Below are positions 1 to 7,110 of a DNA stretch of 64,000 nt, piece by piece. The DNA is from CAYSCX01 sp964429575 (GTDB lineage Bacteria; Desulfobacterota; Binatia; Binatales; Binataceae): the NCBI GenBank assembly GCA_964429575.1, contig CAYSCX010000002.1:62001-126000 (forward strand), written 5' to 3'. The notes under the pieces were generated by a model, which worked only from the letters and a program-made list of their open reading frames with translations, was not told the origin of the DNA and made no database searches. The position numbers and the translations under genes are program-made. Within the stretch, counting starts at the first letter, position 1, and each line of letters opens with the position of its first letter.

Positions 1-481
1 ACGCGAGCATCGCATCATCAAAATCGCTTCGTTCGCGCTTCAGCGCCTTCGCCCATCCGTCGAACATTTCGTTGAACGCGCTGCGATTTTCCGCTGACAG
101 CCCGATCGGATTCTGCAACACCGCGGCGCTCACCCGCCCCGGCGCCAGCTTGATGAGCGAGAGGCAATATGACGACCCGATGCATCCGCCCATCACATGA
201 CAGCGCGGTATCTTCAGATGATCGAGCAGCGCGATGTGGTCGCGGGTATAGACGTCCCATGAGTCCGACGCGCGAATCGGTGCGTGCGAGGTGCCCGCAT
301 TGCGCTGGTCCATCGCGATCACGCGAAAACTCGACGCCAGCTCGACGGTCGGGTCGAACGGACTCTTCGGCCAGAACTCGATGCTCGAGCGCATCCCGCC
401 CGGTGCGAATAGAAGCAGCGGGAAGCCTGAGCCGTATTCCTCGTAGTGGATTGAAACCTCACCTTGTTTGAACAGCGCCAT
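1..481 (-). CDS. Alpha/beta-fold hydrolase, C-terminal part cut off by the window edge
   Basis: The gene reads leftward off the window, so only the first 160 residues are visible. The ATG at 481 has a strong Shine-Dalgarno (GCAGGAGG) upstream. The protein opens with the usual beta strands (EVSIHYEEYGSG), followed by an HG-like loop (APGGM, residues 26-30), the MDQRNAGTS strand and loop (57-65), and a nucleophile elbow GGCIG near residues 98-102. The nucleophile is therefore Cys100, not the usual Ser, which is known from dienelactone-hydrolase-type and a few other alpha/beta hydrolases. The acid and histidine lie beyond the edge. The substrate cannot be told. Confidence 0.8.
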   Translation of the reverse strand, partial: MALFKQGEVSIHYEEYGSGFPLLLFAPGGMRSSIEFWPKSPFDPTVELASSFRVIAMDQRNAGTSHAPIRASDSWDVYTRDHIALLDHLKIPRCHVMGGCIGSSYCLSLIKLAPGRVSAAVLQNPIGLSAENRSAFNEMFDGWAKALKRERSDFDDAMLA

Positions 482-541
482 TGATGCGACCTCCTGCGGT
501 TAGTTAGCGATTGCGACGCTCCAGAGGCAAGCGCGCGCAGT

Positions 542-657
542 TCATTTCGCGTCGTGGAAGTTGATCCCGAGTGTCACGCGCGTACCGCGGGGGACGCGGC
601 TGACGCCATGGCGGACGTTGACGCGGTACCAACCTCGCGCGCCTCGATCGCGCCGCG
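542..657 (-). pseudogene. Remnant of a 2OG-Fe(II) oxygenase C-terminus
   Basis: In the gap after msrA one minus-strand frame reads GWYRVNVRHGVSRVPRG and then TRVTLGINFHDAK before a TGA at 542-544. This resembles the C-terminal metal- and 2-oxoglutarate-binding stretch of PKHD/2OG-Fe(II) oxygenases (a His in HGVSRV, an Arg in GTR, an FHDA end). No start codon or N-terminal domain can be found, because the frame runs into msrA in a different frame. It is best read as a decayed fragment. The family assignment rests on about 30 residues recognised from memory. Confidence 0.4.
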
Positions 658-1311
658 CTAGTGCGCCCCGCTCGCGGCTCCCCACAGTTCGTGAAGACGC
701 TGATCGCGGCCACAGTTGTAGCGGTAGAAGCGATAGCGAATCGGATTCTTCTTGTAATATTCCTGGTGATAGTCCTCCGCAGGATAAAACGTCGAAGCCG
801 GGACGATCTCGGTCACAATCGGCGCCTTGAACGGCTTCGTCTTCTCCAGTTCGGCGCGCGACTGTTTCGCCTCACGCTCCTGCTCCGCGTCATCGAAGAA
901 AATCGCGGTCCGGTACTGGCGTCCGACGTCGCAGAATTCCCGCTCGGCGGTGGTCGGATCGACGTTATGCCAGAAGATGTCGAGCAGTTTGCGATAGCTG
1001 ATCTTCTTCGGGTCGTACGTGACTTCGATCGACTCGGCGTGCCCGGTGCCGCCTGCGGAGACTGCCTCGTAAGCCGGGTTCACCGTCTTGCCGCCGGTAT
1101 AACCAACCCGCGTTGCTACGACTCCGGGAACTTCGTCGTACGCCGGTTGCATGCACCAGAAGCATCCGCCGGCAAAAGTCGCCTTCTTAAGAGCGCTCGC
1201 AGGTGCCTCGGCACGCGCGTCGCTTGGAACGACGAGCAGCAGGATGGTCGCGACGATCGACAGTACCGCGTTCAATCCGCTATGCAGGGTGATGGGCTTG
1301 GAGCGCGTCAT
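658..1311 (-). CDS. msrA: Peptide-methionine (S)-S-oxide reductase, exported
   Basis: MsrA reduces methionine-S-sulfoxide in proteins and free methionine. The catalytic motif GCFWC is at residues 49-53 (nucleophile Cys50), followed by family motifs GVVATRVGYTGG, GHAESIEVTYDP and the C-terminal HQEYY. The first 35 residues have a basic start, a hydrophobic core (AVLSIVATILLLVV) and a plausible cleavage site after ARA, so the enzyme is probably periplasmic, where it would repair oxidised envelope proteins. Its 217 residues fit a roughly 180-residue MsrA domain plus a signal peptide. It stands alone; no msrB is adjacent. Confidence 0.93.
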   Translation of the reverse strand: MTRSKPITLHSGLNAVLSIVATILLLVVPSDARAEAPASALKKATFAGGCFWCMQPAYDEVPGVVATRVGYTGGKTVNPAYEAVSAGGTGHAESIEVTYDPKKISYRKLLDIFWHNVDPTTAEREFCDVGRQYRTAIFFDDAEQEREAKQSRAELEKTKPFKAPIVTEIVPASTFYPAEDYHQEYYKKNPIRYRFYRYNCGRDQRLHELWGAASGAH

Positions 1312-1475
1312 GTTGGTCGGCGCGAACCTCTATTCCGCTCGAAAAATCCACTCTACATCCTTTGGAACTGCCGAAGCATCACGCGGTTCGCGCATGCGCG
1401 CGACGGCTCAGCTCAGCCACAACGCTGCGGTGCACGCTCGACAGCGTAAGGGCCGCATGCTTGGTTTGTTTCGAG

Positions 1476-3044
1476 ATGGAGGAACGCACCGAGCCGATTT
1501 TCGCTGAGGCGGCCACCGCGACGCTCGGTCCTCCGCTCTCACGCGCCGTCATCGTTGTCGCGCTGGCTGATGTAGCGCTGCATCTCCTGCTGAGTACCCG
1601 CTACGGTTACTTTCGCGACGAACTTTACTACCTCGCCTGCGCCAACCACTTGGACTTCGGTTACGTCGACCATCCGCCGCTTTCGATCCTGATCCTTTGG
1701 CTTGAGACCGCACTGTTCGGAACTTCTCTTCCGGCGCTGCGACTGGTTCCCGCGCTGGCGGGCGGCGCGCTCGTGTTCCTGACGGGTGCGTTCGCGCGCG
1801 AATTTGGCGGTGGACGCTGGGCGCAGATTCTCGCCGCAGTTTCCGTCTTTGTCGGCCCCGGCATGCTGGGAATTAACGGCTTTTATTCGATGAACGCGAT
1901 CGAACCGCTGTTTTTCATCGGCGCTGCTTGGATCGTCGTGACGATCATCAAGACCGGACGCGAACGCTTGTGGCTGTGGTTCGGCGTGCTCGCCGGCCTC
2001 GGTCTCGAGAACAAGTTGTCGATGGCGTTCTTGTGCTTCGGAATTGCGGTGGGATTGCTGCTGACGGAGAACCGCAAATATCTGCTCAGCAGGTGGCTGT
2101 GGCTCGGCGCAGCGATCGCGGCCGCAATCTACCTGCCGCATGTCATCTGGCAGGCGATGAACGGATTTCCAACGCTTGAGTTCATCGCCAATGCGCAGGC
2201 GACCAAGAACTACCACGCGGCTCTGCCCGAGTTTCTCGCACAGCAACTGCTCATCATGCATCCGTTGACGGCGCCGGTTTGGCTGGCGGGACTCTGGTAT
2301 TACTTCGCGACTGACGATGGCCGGCGATTTCGCGTCCTCGGCTGGACCTTCGTCGCGATTCTCGCCGTATTCATCCTGCAGGGCGCCAAGGCGTACTACC
2401 TCGTACCTGCCTATCCGATGCTGTTTGCGCCCGGTGCCGCTACGATCGAACGCTGGGGTCGCGAGCGCGCGTGGAACTGGCTCGTTCCCGCCACCGTCGG
2501 CGTTATCGCAATCGCCGGCGCGGCCGTCGCGCCGATGGCGATGCCGATACTTCCCGTCCCTTTATTGATTCGATACGCCGCCGCGCTCGGCGCCTCCGAA
2601 GGCGTCCGTATGGAACGCGGCAAAGTCGGCGTGCTGCCGCAGCACTTTGCGGACATGTTTGGATGGACGGAAAAGGTCGAAGCCGTCGCGCGCGTGTATC
2701 AGAGCCTCTCACCACAGGACCGCGCGGTGACCGCGATCTATGCCCAGAACTATGGAGAGGCTGGCGCAATCGATTTCTTTGGGCCGCGCTACGGCCTGCC
2801 GCGCGCAATCTCAGGGCACAACAGCTACTGGCTGTGGGGACCGGGCGAATTACCGGCGCGCAACCTCATCGTGATCGGCGGCGACCGCAAAGACCTTGAC
2901 CAGTTCTGCACCGAGGCCACTGTCGCGGCGGTGGTGCACTGTAGTCTTTGCATGCCGTTCGAGGACAACCTGCCAATCTACCTGTGCCGCGGATTGAAAC
3001 TGCCGGTGCGCCAAATCTGGCCGCGCGCGAAAAATTATCAGTGA
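1476..3044 (+). CDS. Membrane glycosyltransferase, GT39/ArnT-like (PMT_2)
   Basis: A 522-residue polytopic membrane protein. After the first membrane segment comes the signature RYGYFRDELYYLACANHLDFG, followed by DHPPLS. These are the acidic and DHPP motifs of the dolichyl-phosphate-mannose or undecaprenyl-phosphate-sugar glycosyltransferases (GT39/GT83, ArnT-like). They use a lipid-linked sugar on the outer face of the inner membrane. About ten further hydrophobic segments follow, then a soluble C-terminal domain of about 150 residues. The start was placed at ATG 1476 (MEERTEP) because upstream codons do not look coding. The acceptor (lipid A, glycan or protein) is unknown. Confidence 0.8.
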   Translation: MEERTEPIFAEAATATLGPPLSRAVIVVALADVALHLLLSTRYGYFRDELYYLACANHLDFGYVDHPPLSILILWLETALFGTSLPALRLVPALAGGALVFLTGAFAREFGGGRWAQILAAVSVFVGPGMLGINGFYSMNAIEPLFFIGAAWIVVTIIKTGRERLWLWFGVLAGLGLENKLSMAFLCFGIAVGLLLTENRKYLLSRWLWLGAAIAAAIYLPHVIWQAMNGFPTLEFIANAQATKNYHAALPEFLAQQLLIMHPLTAPVWLAGLWYYFATDDGRRFRVLGWTFVAILAVFILQGAKAYYLVPAYPMLFAPGAATIERWGRERAWNWLVPATVGVIAIAGAAVAPMAMPILPVPLLIRYAAALGASEGVRMERGKVGVLPQHFADMFGWTEKVEAVARVYQSLSPQDRAVTAIYAQNYGEAGAIDFFGPRYGLPRAISGHNSYWLWGPGELPARNLIVIGGDRKDLDQFCTEATVAAVVHCSLCMPFEDNLPIYLCRGLKLPVRQIWPRAKNYQ

Positions 3045-3082
3045 ACGATGGTCGCGCTCGCGCAATCCGCTCCCGTCGCGCG

Positions 3083-3823
3083 CTACGGGGTGCCGGGTGC
3101 GTACGGACTGAAACCCGGCGGAGGAGGAGGCGGGCCGTAGTTTGGATATCCGTAGCCGCTTCCGAAGCCGCCGGAGTAGCCGAAGCTCGACCCTGCGCTA
3201 CTCGTCCCAAATCCGCCCATCAATCCGAAAAGCAGACCCAGCGTCATCAGCAAGCTCTGGTTCTGAGCTTGATACTGGTATTGATTCGCGTATTGGTTCG
3301 GGTCGTTCGAGTACTGCTGCTGATACGCGCTGGGACCGGCCATGGTCGATCCGTACGGATCGGTTGTCGCGTACGGGTCAGCCGCAGGCGCCGGTGGCGG
3401 TGCGGCCTTCGCGAGTTCCGGCGTCACCTTGATGCGGTTGTCGACGTCGATCGTTGAATCGTTCAGATATCGGCGCGTGTACTTCTCCGCGTTCAACTTG
3501 CCGTTGTCGGTCGCAACGAAGCCCGAGAGAATCACCTGACGCTTGCCGTGGTCAGTGTCCACCACCTGCGCCCGCACCAACGGAAGCCGCTGGCTCTTGA
3601 GATAATCCGTCAGCACCCCGCCGTTGACCGGCCCGCCGGCAGCGATGCCCGGTGAACTCGACGGACTGCCGTAGGCCGGAGCGGAAGCTGCTGAGGTCGA
3701 TGTACCGGCTCCGGTCGCGCCGGATGCTCCAATCTGCTTGGGGTAGGTCGGAGTGCACGCAGGCAGCATCGCGATCGAGGCCGCCAGAAACAGGCACAGG
3801 CCGCGCGACTTTGTGCGCCGCAT
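3083..3823 (-). CDS. Lipoprotein with BON-like domain and low-complexity tail
   Basis: A signal peptide ends in the lipobox LPAC, so the mature protein is probably a lipid-anchored envelope protein. A central region of about 65 residues (LTDYLKSQRLPLVRAQVVD to DSTIDVDNRIKVTPEL) looks like a BON/OsmY-type domain, with the repeating pattern of change/variation and a short helix. The last 110 residues are low complexity: Gln/Asn/Tyr-rich, then Gly/Ser/Phe-rich, then a run of seven prolines, with one hydrophobic stretch (SLLMTLGLLFGLMGGFG). ATG 3823 is preferred over an upstream TTG. It converges on the glycosyltransferase gene. Function unknown. Confidence 0.75.
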   Translation of the reverse strand: MRRTKSRGLCLFLAASIAMLPACTPTYPKQIGASGATGAGTSTSAASAPAYGSPSSSPGIAAGGPVNGGVLTDYLKSQRLPLVRAQVVDTDHGKRQVILSGFVATDNGKLNAEKYTRRYLNDSTIDVDNRIKVTPELAKAAPPPAPAADPYATTDPYGSTMAGPSAYQQQYSNDPNQYANQYQYQAQNQSLLMTLGLLFGLMGGFGTSSAGSSFGYSGGFGSGYGYPNYGPPPPPPGFSPYAPGTP

Positions 3824-3831
3824 AGACGTCA

Positions 3832-3837
3832 ATTATA
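3832..3837 (-). promoter_or_regulatory. Perfect -10 box very close to the lipoprotein start
   Basis: TATAAT lies on the minus strand only 8 nt before the ATG of the BON-type lipoprotein gene. A transcript starting 6-8 nt downstream of it would begin at or next to the ATG, so the mRNA may be leaderless. No good -35 is visible 17 nt upstream. The 9-mer GACGTCTAT occurs twice nearby (about 3821-3829 and 3858-3866 in minus-strand reading), which may be a binding site. Confidence 0.4.
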
Positions 3838-3959
3838 TCCGCCGTCCCTGCCACTAAATAGACGTCGAATGTGCGCGCTTTCTTCGAGCCGACACGAGCG
3901 AAATCGCGTGCTGAATGTCCTCGGCGCCCGTCTCCCGGGATTGCACGCGGCTCCGCCGC

Positions 3960-4778
3960 TCAGAACGCGCCGCCCGAGTAACCGATCTCGCTTAGAAAGT
4001 CTCGAACCACCTGATTGAAAATCGCGGGCTGCTCGAAGTAGATCGAGTGGCCGCAGTCAGGCACCGTCGCCATGCGAGCGTTGGGGAGCAGATCGGCGAT
4101 GGCCTTCACCATCCGAGGGGGGATCAGCGCGTCCTGCTCGCCGACCAGGCACAACACTGGCATCCGCAGCCGTTCACGGACCGCATCGAGCTCGTAACGC
4201 ATGGTGCGGATGCGCTCGAGCGCGTCCGCCGGCGGCCGCGCGCCAAGAATCCGCAGTTCATCGTAAAGAAATGCAAGCTCCGGCCGCCGCGCAAAGTAAT
4301 CCGACGCGTACGTCGGCATCGAACCGATCGGGGGATTTGGCTCCGCCAGTTCCGTCGCGCGCGGGCGCTCGAGAACCACGCCCGGTGGAAAGATGCCGCC
4401 GGGAGTGTCGCACATCACCAGTGCCGCAACGCGGTCCGGATGCTCCAGCGCGCATCCGACAATCGTCCAGCCGCCCATCGATTGCCCGATAAGCACGGCC
4501 TTGTCGATCTTGAGATGATCGAGCAGGCGCGCGAGGTCGCTTGCATGCGCGCGATTGAACAGATCGTCGGGATCGGGAGAGAGTCCGAAGCTTCGCTGAT
4601 CGACGGTGACGCACTCGTACCAGCGCATAAAGTAGGGCACTTGCTGCCACCAGGAGAGATGGTTGCCACCGAGTCCGTGCAGGAAGAAAAGCGGCCGCCC
4701 CGCGCCGGTTCGTTCGTAGTAAAGCGAGAACTTGCCGATCTGAAGCCGCTGCGGCGTGGTGCGATATTCGGTTGCCAT
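3960..4778 (-). CDS. Alpha/beta hydrolase (esterase/lactonase-like)
   Basis: A complete 272-residue alpha/beta hydrolase. Visible motifs are the oxyanion loop FFLHGLGGN, the DQRSFGLS strand, the nucleophile elbow GQSMGG, the acid in LVGEQDALIPP and the histidine in DCGHSIYFEQP. All catalytic residues are present. The cap region (about residues 140-200) carries no specific signature. The start is uncertain: ATG 4778 gives MATEYRTTPQ, while an in-frame GTG at 4805 would add nine residues; neither has a clear ribosome site. The substrate is not predictable. Confidence 0.82.
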   Translation of the reverse strand: MATEYRTTPQRLQIGKFSLYYERTGAGRPLFFLHGLGGNHLSWWQQVPYFMRWYECVTVDQRSFGLSPDPDDLFNRAHASDLARLLDHLKIDKAVLIGQSMGGWTIVGCALEHPDRVAALVMCDTPGGIFPPGVVLERPRATELAEPNPPIGSMPTYASDYFARRPELAFLYDELRILGARPPADALERIRTMRYELDAVRERLRMPVLCLVGEQDALIPPRMVKAIADLLPNARMATVPDCGHSIYFEQPAIFNQVVRDFLSEIGYSGGAF

Positions 4779-4840
4779 GGCAATTCGCCCGCGCGACTCT
4801 ACCACCGTCGCCGCTTCGACTTACAGCGCGGTCGATTGCT

Positions 4841-5488
4841 TCACGAAGCGCGCCTGGCGGCGGGAACGAACACCTGAAAACTCTGACTCGGCAGAAAGTC
4901 GTACTCATGCTCGAGCCGGTAGCCGGCCTCGCTCATCTCGCGCTGAATCAGCTCGGCGGCGGTCGCGTGCGGGAAAATCGATTGGAAGAAACCCTCGGGC
5001 CGATAATCGATGATCGCCACGCGTCCATCCGGCGCGAGATTCTGCTTGACGCGCGCGAAGTAGGCGGTTCGATTTTCGATGTGATGGTAGGTGTTGCAGG
5101 TAAACAGCAGATCGATTCCGTGCTCGGGAAGCTTCGGATCGTCCGGCGCCGCGACGATCGTTTCGACATTAGCGTACCCGCGCTGCTGTGCGGTCGCCTT
5201 GAGATAACCCGTCATGTCGGGGTCGATATCGACCGCGTAGACCTTGCCGGTCGGGCCTACAGCATCGGCCAATCTCCACGTGAAGTAGCCGCCGCCAGCG
5301 CCTAGATCCGCGACGCGCTCGCCAGTTGTGAGATGAAGCTCTTCGACCACGCGCGCGGGCTGCTGATCGCTATCGCGGTCGAATCCTTCATACGCAAATC
5401 TCTTCAGCGATGCGCACGAGGTGAATCCGAGGATCAGCGAGGCGCACGCAAGTACTCCTGCCACCAGGGCGATCCGGCGGATGATCAT
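4841..5488 (-). CDS. Membrane-anchored class I SAM methyltransferase
   Basis: A 215-residue Rossmann methyltransferase with motif I ADLGAGGGYFTWRLA, the acidic loop YAVDIDPDM, motif II-like IDLLFTCNTYHHI and a post-I strand DGRVAIIDYRPEG. It resembles the predicted-methyltransferase group COG4798. The start at ATG 5488 (MIIRRIALVAGVLAC) gives an N-terminal hydrophobic helix followed by SCAS, so the catalytic domain appears to be placed in the periplasm or anchored by the helix. That is unusual for a SAM enzyme, since SAM is cytoplasmic. The substrate is unknown. Confidence 0.72.
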   Translation of the reverse strand: MIIRRIALVAGVLACASLILGFTSCASLKRFAYEGFDRDSDQQPARVVEELHLTTGERVADLGAGGGYFTWRLADAVGPTGKVYAVDIDPDMTGYLKATAQQRGYANVETIVAAPDDPKLPEHGIDLLFTCNTYHHIENRTAYFARVKQNLAPDGRVAIIDYRPEGFFQSIFPHATAAELIQREMSEAGYRLEHEYDFLPSQSFQVFVPAARRAS

Positions 5489-5928
5489 CGCGCGGGTTCG
5501 AGTTGAACCGCCAGAACTCCGACTCCGCGTCGGAGTTTCGGACGCAAGATTGTGTTCACGAAGCACGGTGGATACCTTCGTCAGCGCATGAACCGAACCA
5601 ATGCGCTCTCGACCCCTAAATGGATCAGATGACCTCGCGCGGAGCAACGCAGGCGCGTCGCTGCACTCACCGCCGGCGTACAGGTAGATGACTCACTCCG
5701 CCGTCGCGCCAGAGCTACTATTCGCGTTACGGATTCGTGGAGCTCAAAGTCATCGAGGGAACTCTTGAGGAGCGTCCGACGCCCAAGCCGATGTTCCTGC
5801 CCGTATCCGCGGCCGTGCAGGCACTCATGATCACCCGGTCGAGAAAGCCGGATGAGCGAGAAGAAGCTCCTACGGCAATCGAGCATCAACCGATCACGCT
5901 TGCCGGGGAGTCGATTCCAAAGAAGTCA
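5489..5928. other. 440-nt gap with no supportable gene
   Basis: Between the methyltransferase start and tRNA-Arg no frame shows convincing codon bias, a ribosome site or a recognisable domain. One plus-strand frame of 80 codons runs into the tRNA and spells its antisense, so it is not a gene. The stretch may hold the promoter of the methyltransferase gene at its left end and the 3' trailer of the tRNA at its right end. Confidence 0.6.
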
Positions 5929-6000
5929 TGCCCCGGCCGGGAATCGAACCCGGACTTGAGGTTCCGGAGACCTCCGTGATGTCCTTTTCACTACCGGGGC
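5929..6000 (-). tRNA. tRNA-Arg (anticodon CCG)
   Basis: On the minus strand a full cloverleaf can be drawn: acceptor GCCCCGG paired with CCGGGGC, D-stem GTGA/TCAC with GG in the loop, anticodon stem GAGGT/ACCTC with loop CTCCGGA (anticodon CCG, reading CGG), variable loop AAGT, and T-stem CCGGG/CCCGG with loop TTCGATT. Discriminator base A is followed by TGA, so CCA is not encoded and must be added by the nucleotidyltransferase. Length is 72 nt. It lies just downstream of suhB on the same strand. Confidence 0.95.
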
Positions 6001-6049
6001 GGACAGGCAGGAACCGCCAGACAATATACCACCGCGACCAAGCGAAGCC

Positions 6050-6898
6050 TCACGCCTTCGCCGCGTGCCGCGACCTCTGCTCCTCGCGCAGCATCTCCGC
6101 GTGACGCCGCTTCGCCTCGGGCATCGCCTCCGCTATCACGCGCAGCATCTCCGCATGGATGCGGCCATTCGTCGCGAGAATCTGTGCGCCGCTCAGGTCG
6201 AGCGGCGTGCCGTCCATGTTCGTGACGCGCCCGCCGGCTTCTTTGACGATTAGCGATCCCGCTGCTACATCCCACGCCTTCAGGCCAAACTCCCAGAATC
6301 CATCGTTGCGCCCGCACGCGACGTACGCGAGGTCGAGCGCCGCGGCGCCCGTGCGCCGTACACCTTGCACGCGCAACATGAAGTGTTCCCAAAAGTACAG
6401 GTAAAAGCGCCGCCGCTCGCGACGGTCGTACGGAAAGCCGGTCAGCAGCAACGATTGCTCCAGGGTCGGCGTCAGGCTCACGCGAATCGGCTTGCCGTTT
6501 AGCTTCGCGCCCTTGCCGCGCCGCGCCGCGAACAGCTCGCGCTTGAGCGCGTCATACACGACGCCGACCGAAATCCTGCCGCGATGTTCATACGCTATCG
6601 ACACACAGAACTGCGGAAACGCGTGCGCAAAGTTGGTGGTGCCGTCGAGCGGATCGATGATCCAACGATGCTCGCTTGCCGCGCCGGTCGCGCCTCCTTC
6701 CTCAGCGAGTATCTCGTGAGCGGGGAACGCACGGCGAATCACGCCGATCGCAGCCGCCTCGGATTCACGGTCCGCCTCGGTGACCAGGTCCAACGCATTG
6801 GTCTTGCGCGTGATGCTGATGCGGCTCAGCCGGCTCAGGTGCACGCGCCCGGCGGCGCGTGCGGCGCGAAGCGCCACTCGTTCAATCTTCTCGAGCAC
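6050..6898 (-). CDS. suhB: Inositol-1-monophosphatase family protein
   Basis: A Mg-dependent sugar-phosphate phosphatase of 282 residues. Metal-binding motifs are in order: DLVTEADRESE, ILAEEGG, WIIDPLDGTTNF (signature 1) and AWDVAAGSLIVKEAGG (signature 2). Family members hydrolyse myo-inositol-1-phosphate or related phosphates; in E. coli SuhB also works with Nus factors on rRNA transcription. The start codon is GTG at 6898. The C-terminal 30 residues are Arg/Glu-rich (MPEAKRRHAEMLREEQRSR), a tail absent from shorter family members. Confidence 0.92.
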   Translation of the reverse strand: MLEKIERVALRAARAAGRVHLSRLSRISITRKTNALDLVTEADRESEAAAIGVIRRAFPAHEILAEEGGATGAASEHRWIIDPLDGTTNFAHAFPQFCVSIAYEHRGRISVGVVYDALKRELFAARRGKGAKLNGKPIRVSLTPTLEQSLLLTGFPYDRRERRRFYLYFWEHFMLRVQGVRRTGAAALDLAYVACGRNDGFWEFGLKAWDVAAGSLIVKEAGGRVTNMDGTPLDLSGAQILATNGRIHAEMLRVIAEAMPEAKRRHAEMLREEQRSRHAAKA

Positions 6899-6904
6899 GG
6901 CCTG

Positions 6905-7060
6905 GCAGGGTGCGGGAAAAGCTATTCAAGGTACGATCCGTTCAGCAACCACACCGGCACCCTGCGTGAAAGATGGCTTCCTTCCTCAATCTTCTCCCCC
7001 TGACCAGGGGGAGATAAGAGAGAGGGAGCAGGCTGCGAAGCTTTTTTCCGCAGCCTGCTA
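6905..7060. repeat. REPIN-like two-hairpin repeat, copy 1
   Basis: Two hairpins frame a conserved core of about 65 nt. Hairpin B is GCAGGGTGC (6905-6913) with GCACCCTGC (6957-6965). Hairpin A is GCAGGCTGCG (7028-7037) with CGCAGCCTGC (7049-7058). The core (GATGGCTTCCTTCCTCA, then CTTCTCCCCCT and a G-run) matches, in reverse complement, the core of the copy at 58813-58967. It fills the gap between suhB and the acyl-CoA dehydrogenase homologue. No coding potential; probably spread by a REP-type or non-autonomous mobile mechanism. Confidence 0.85.
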
Positions 7061-7110
7061 GTGACGATATTGGAGCGTCCGCGCGCGGTCCAGCGCGAAT
7101 CGTGCGGGTG

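Noticed and set aside
5737..5979. 80-codon plus-strand frame
   Set aside because: Its end is the antisense of tRNA-Arg and it lacks a ribosome site and codon bias.
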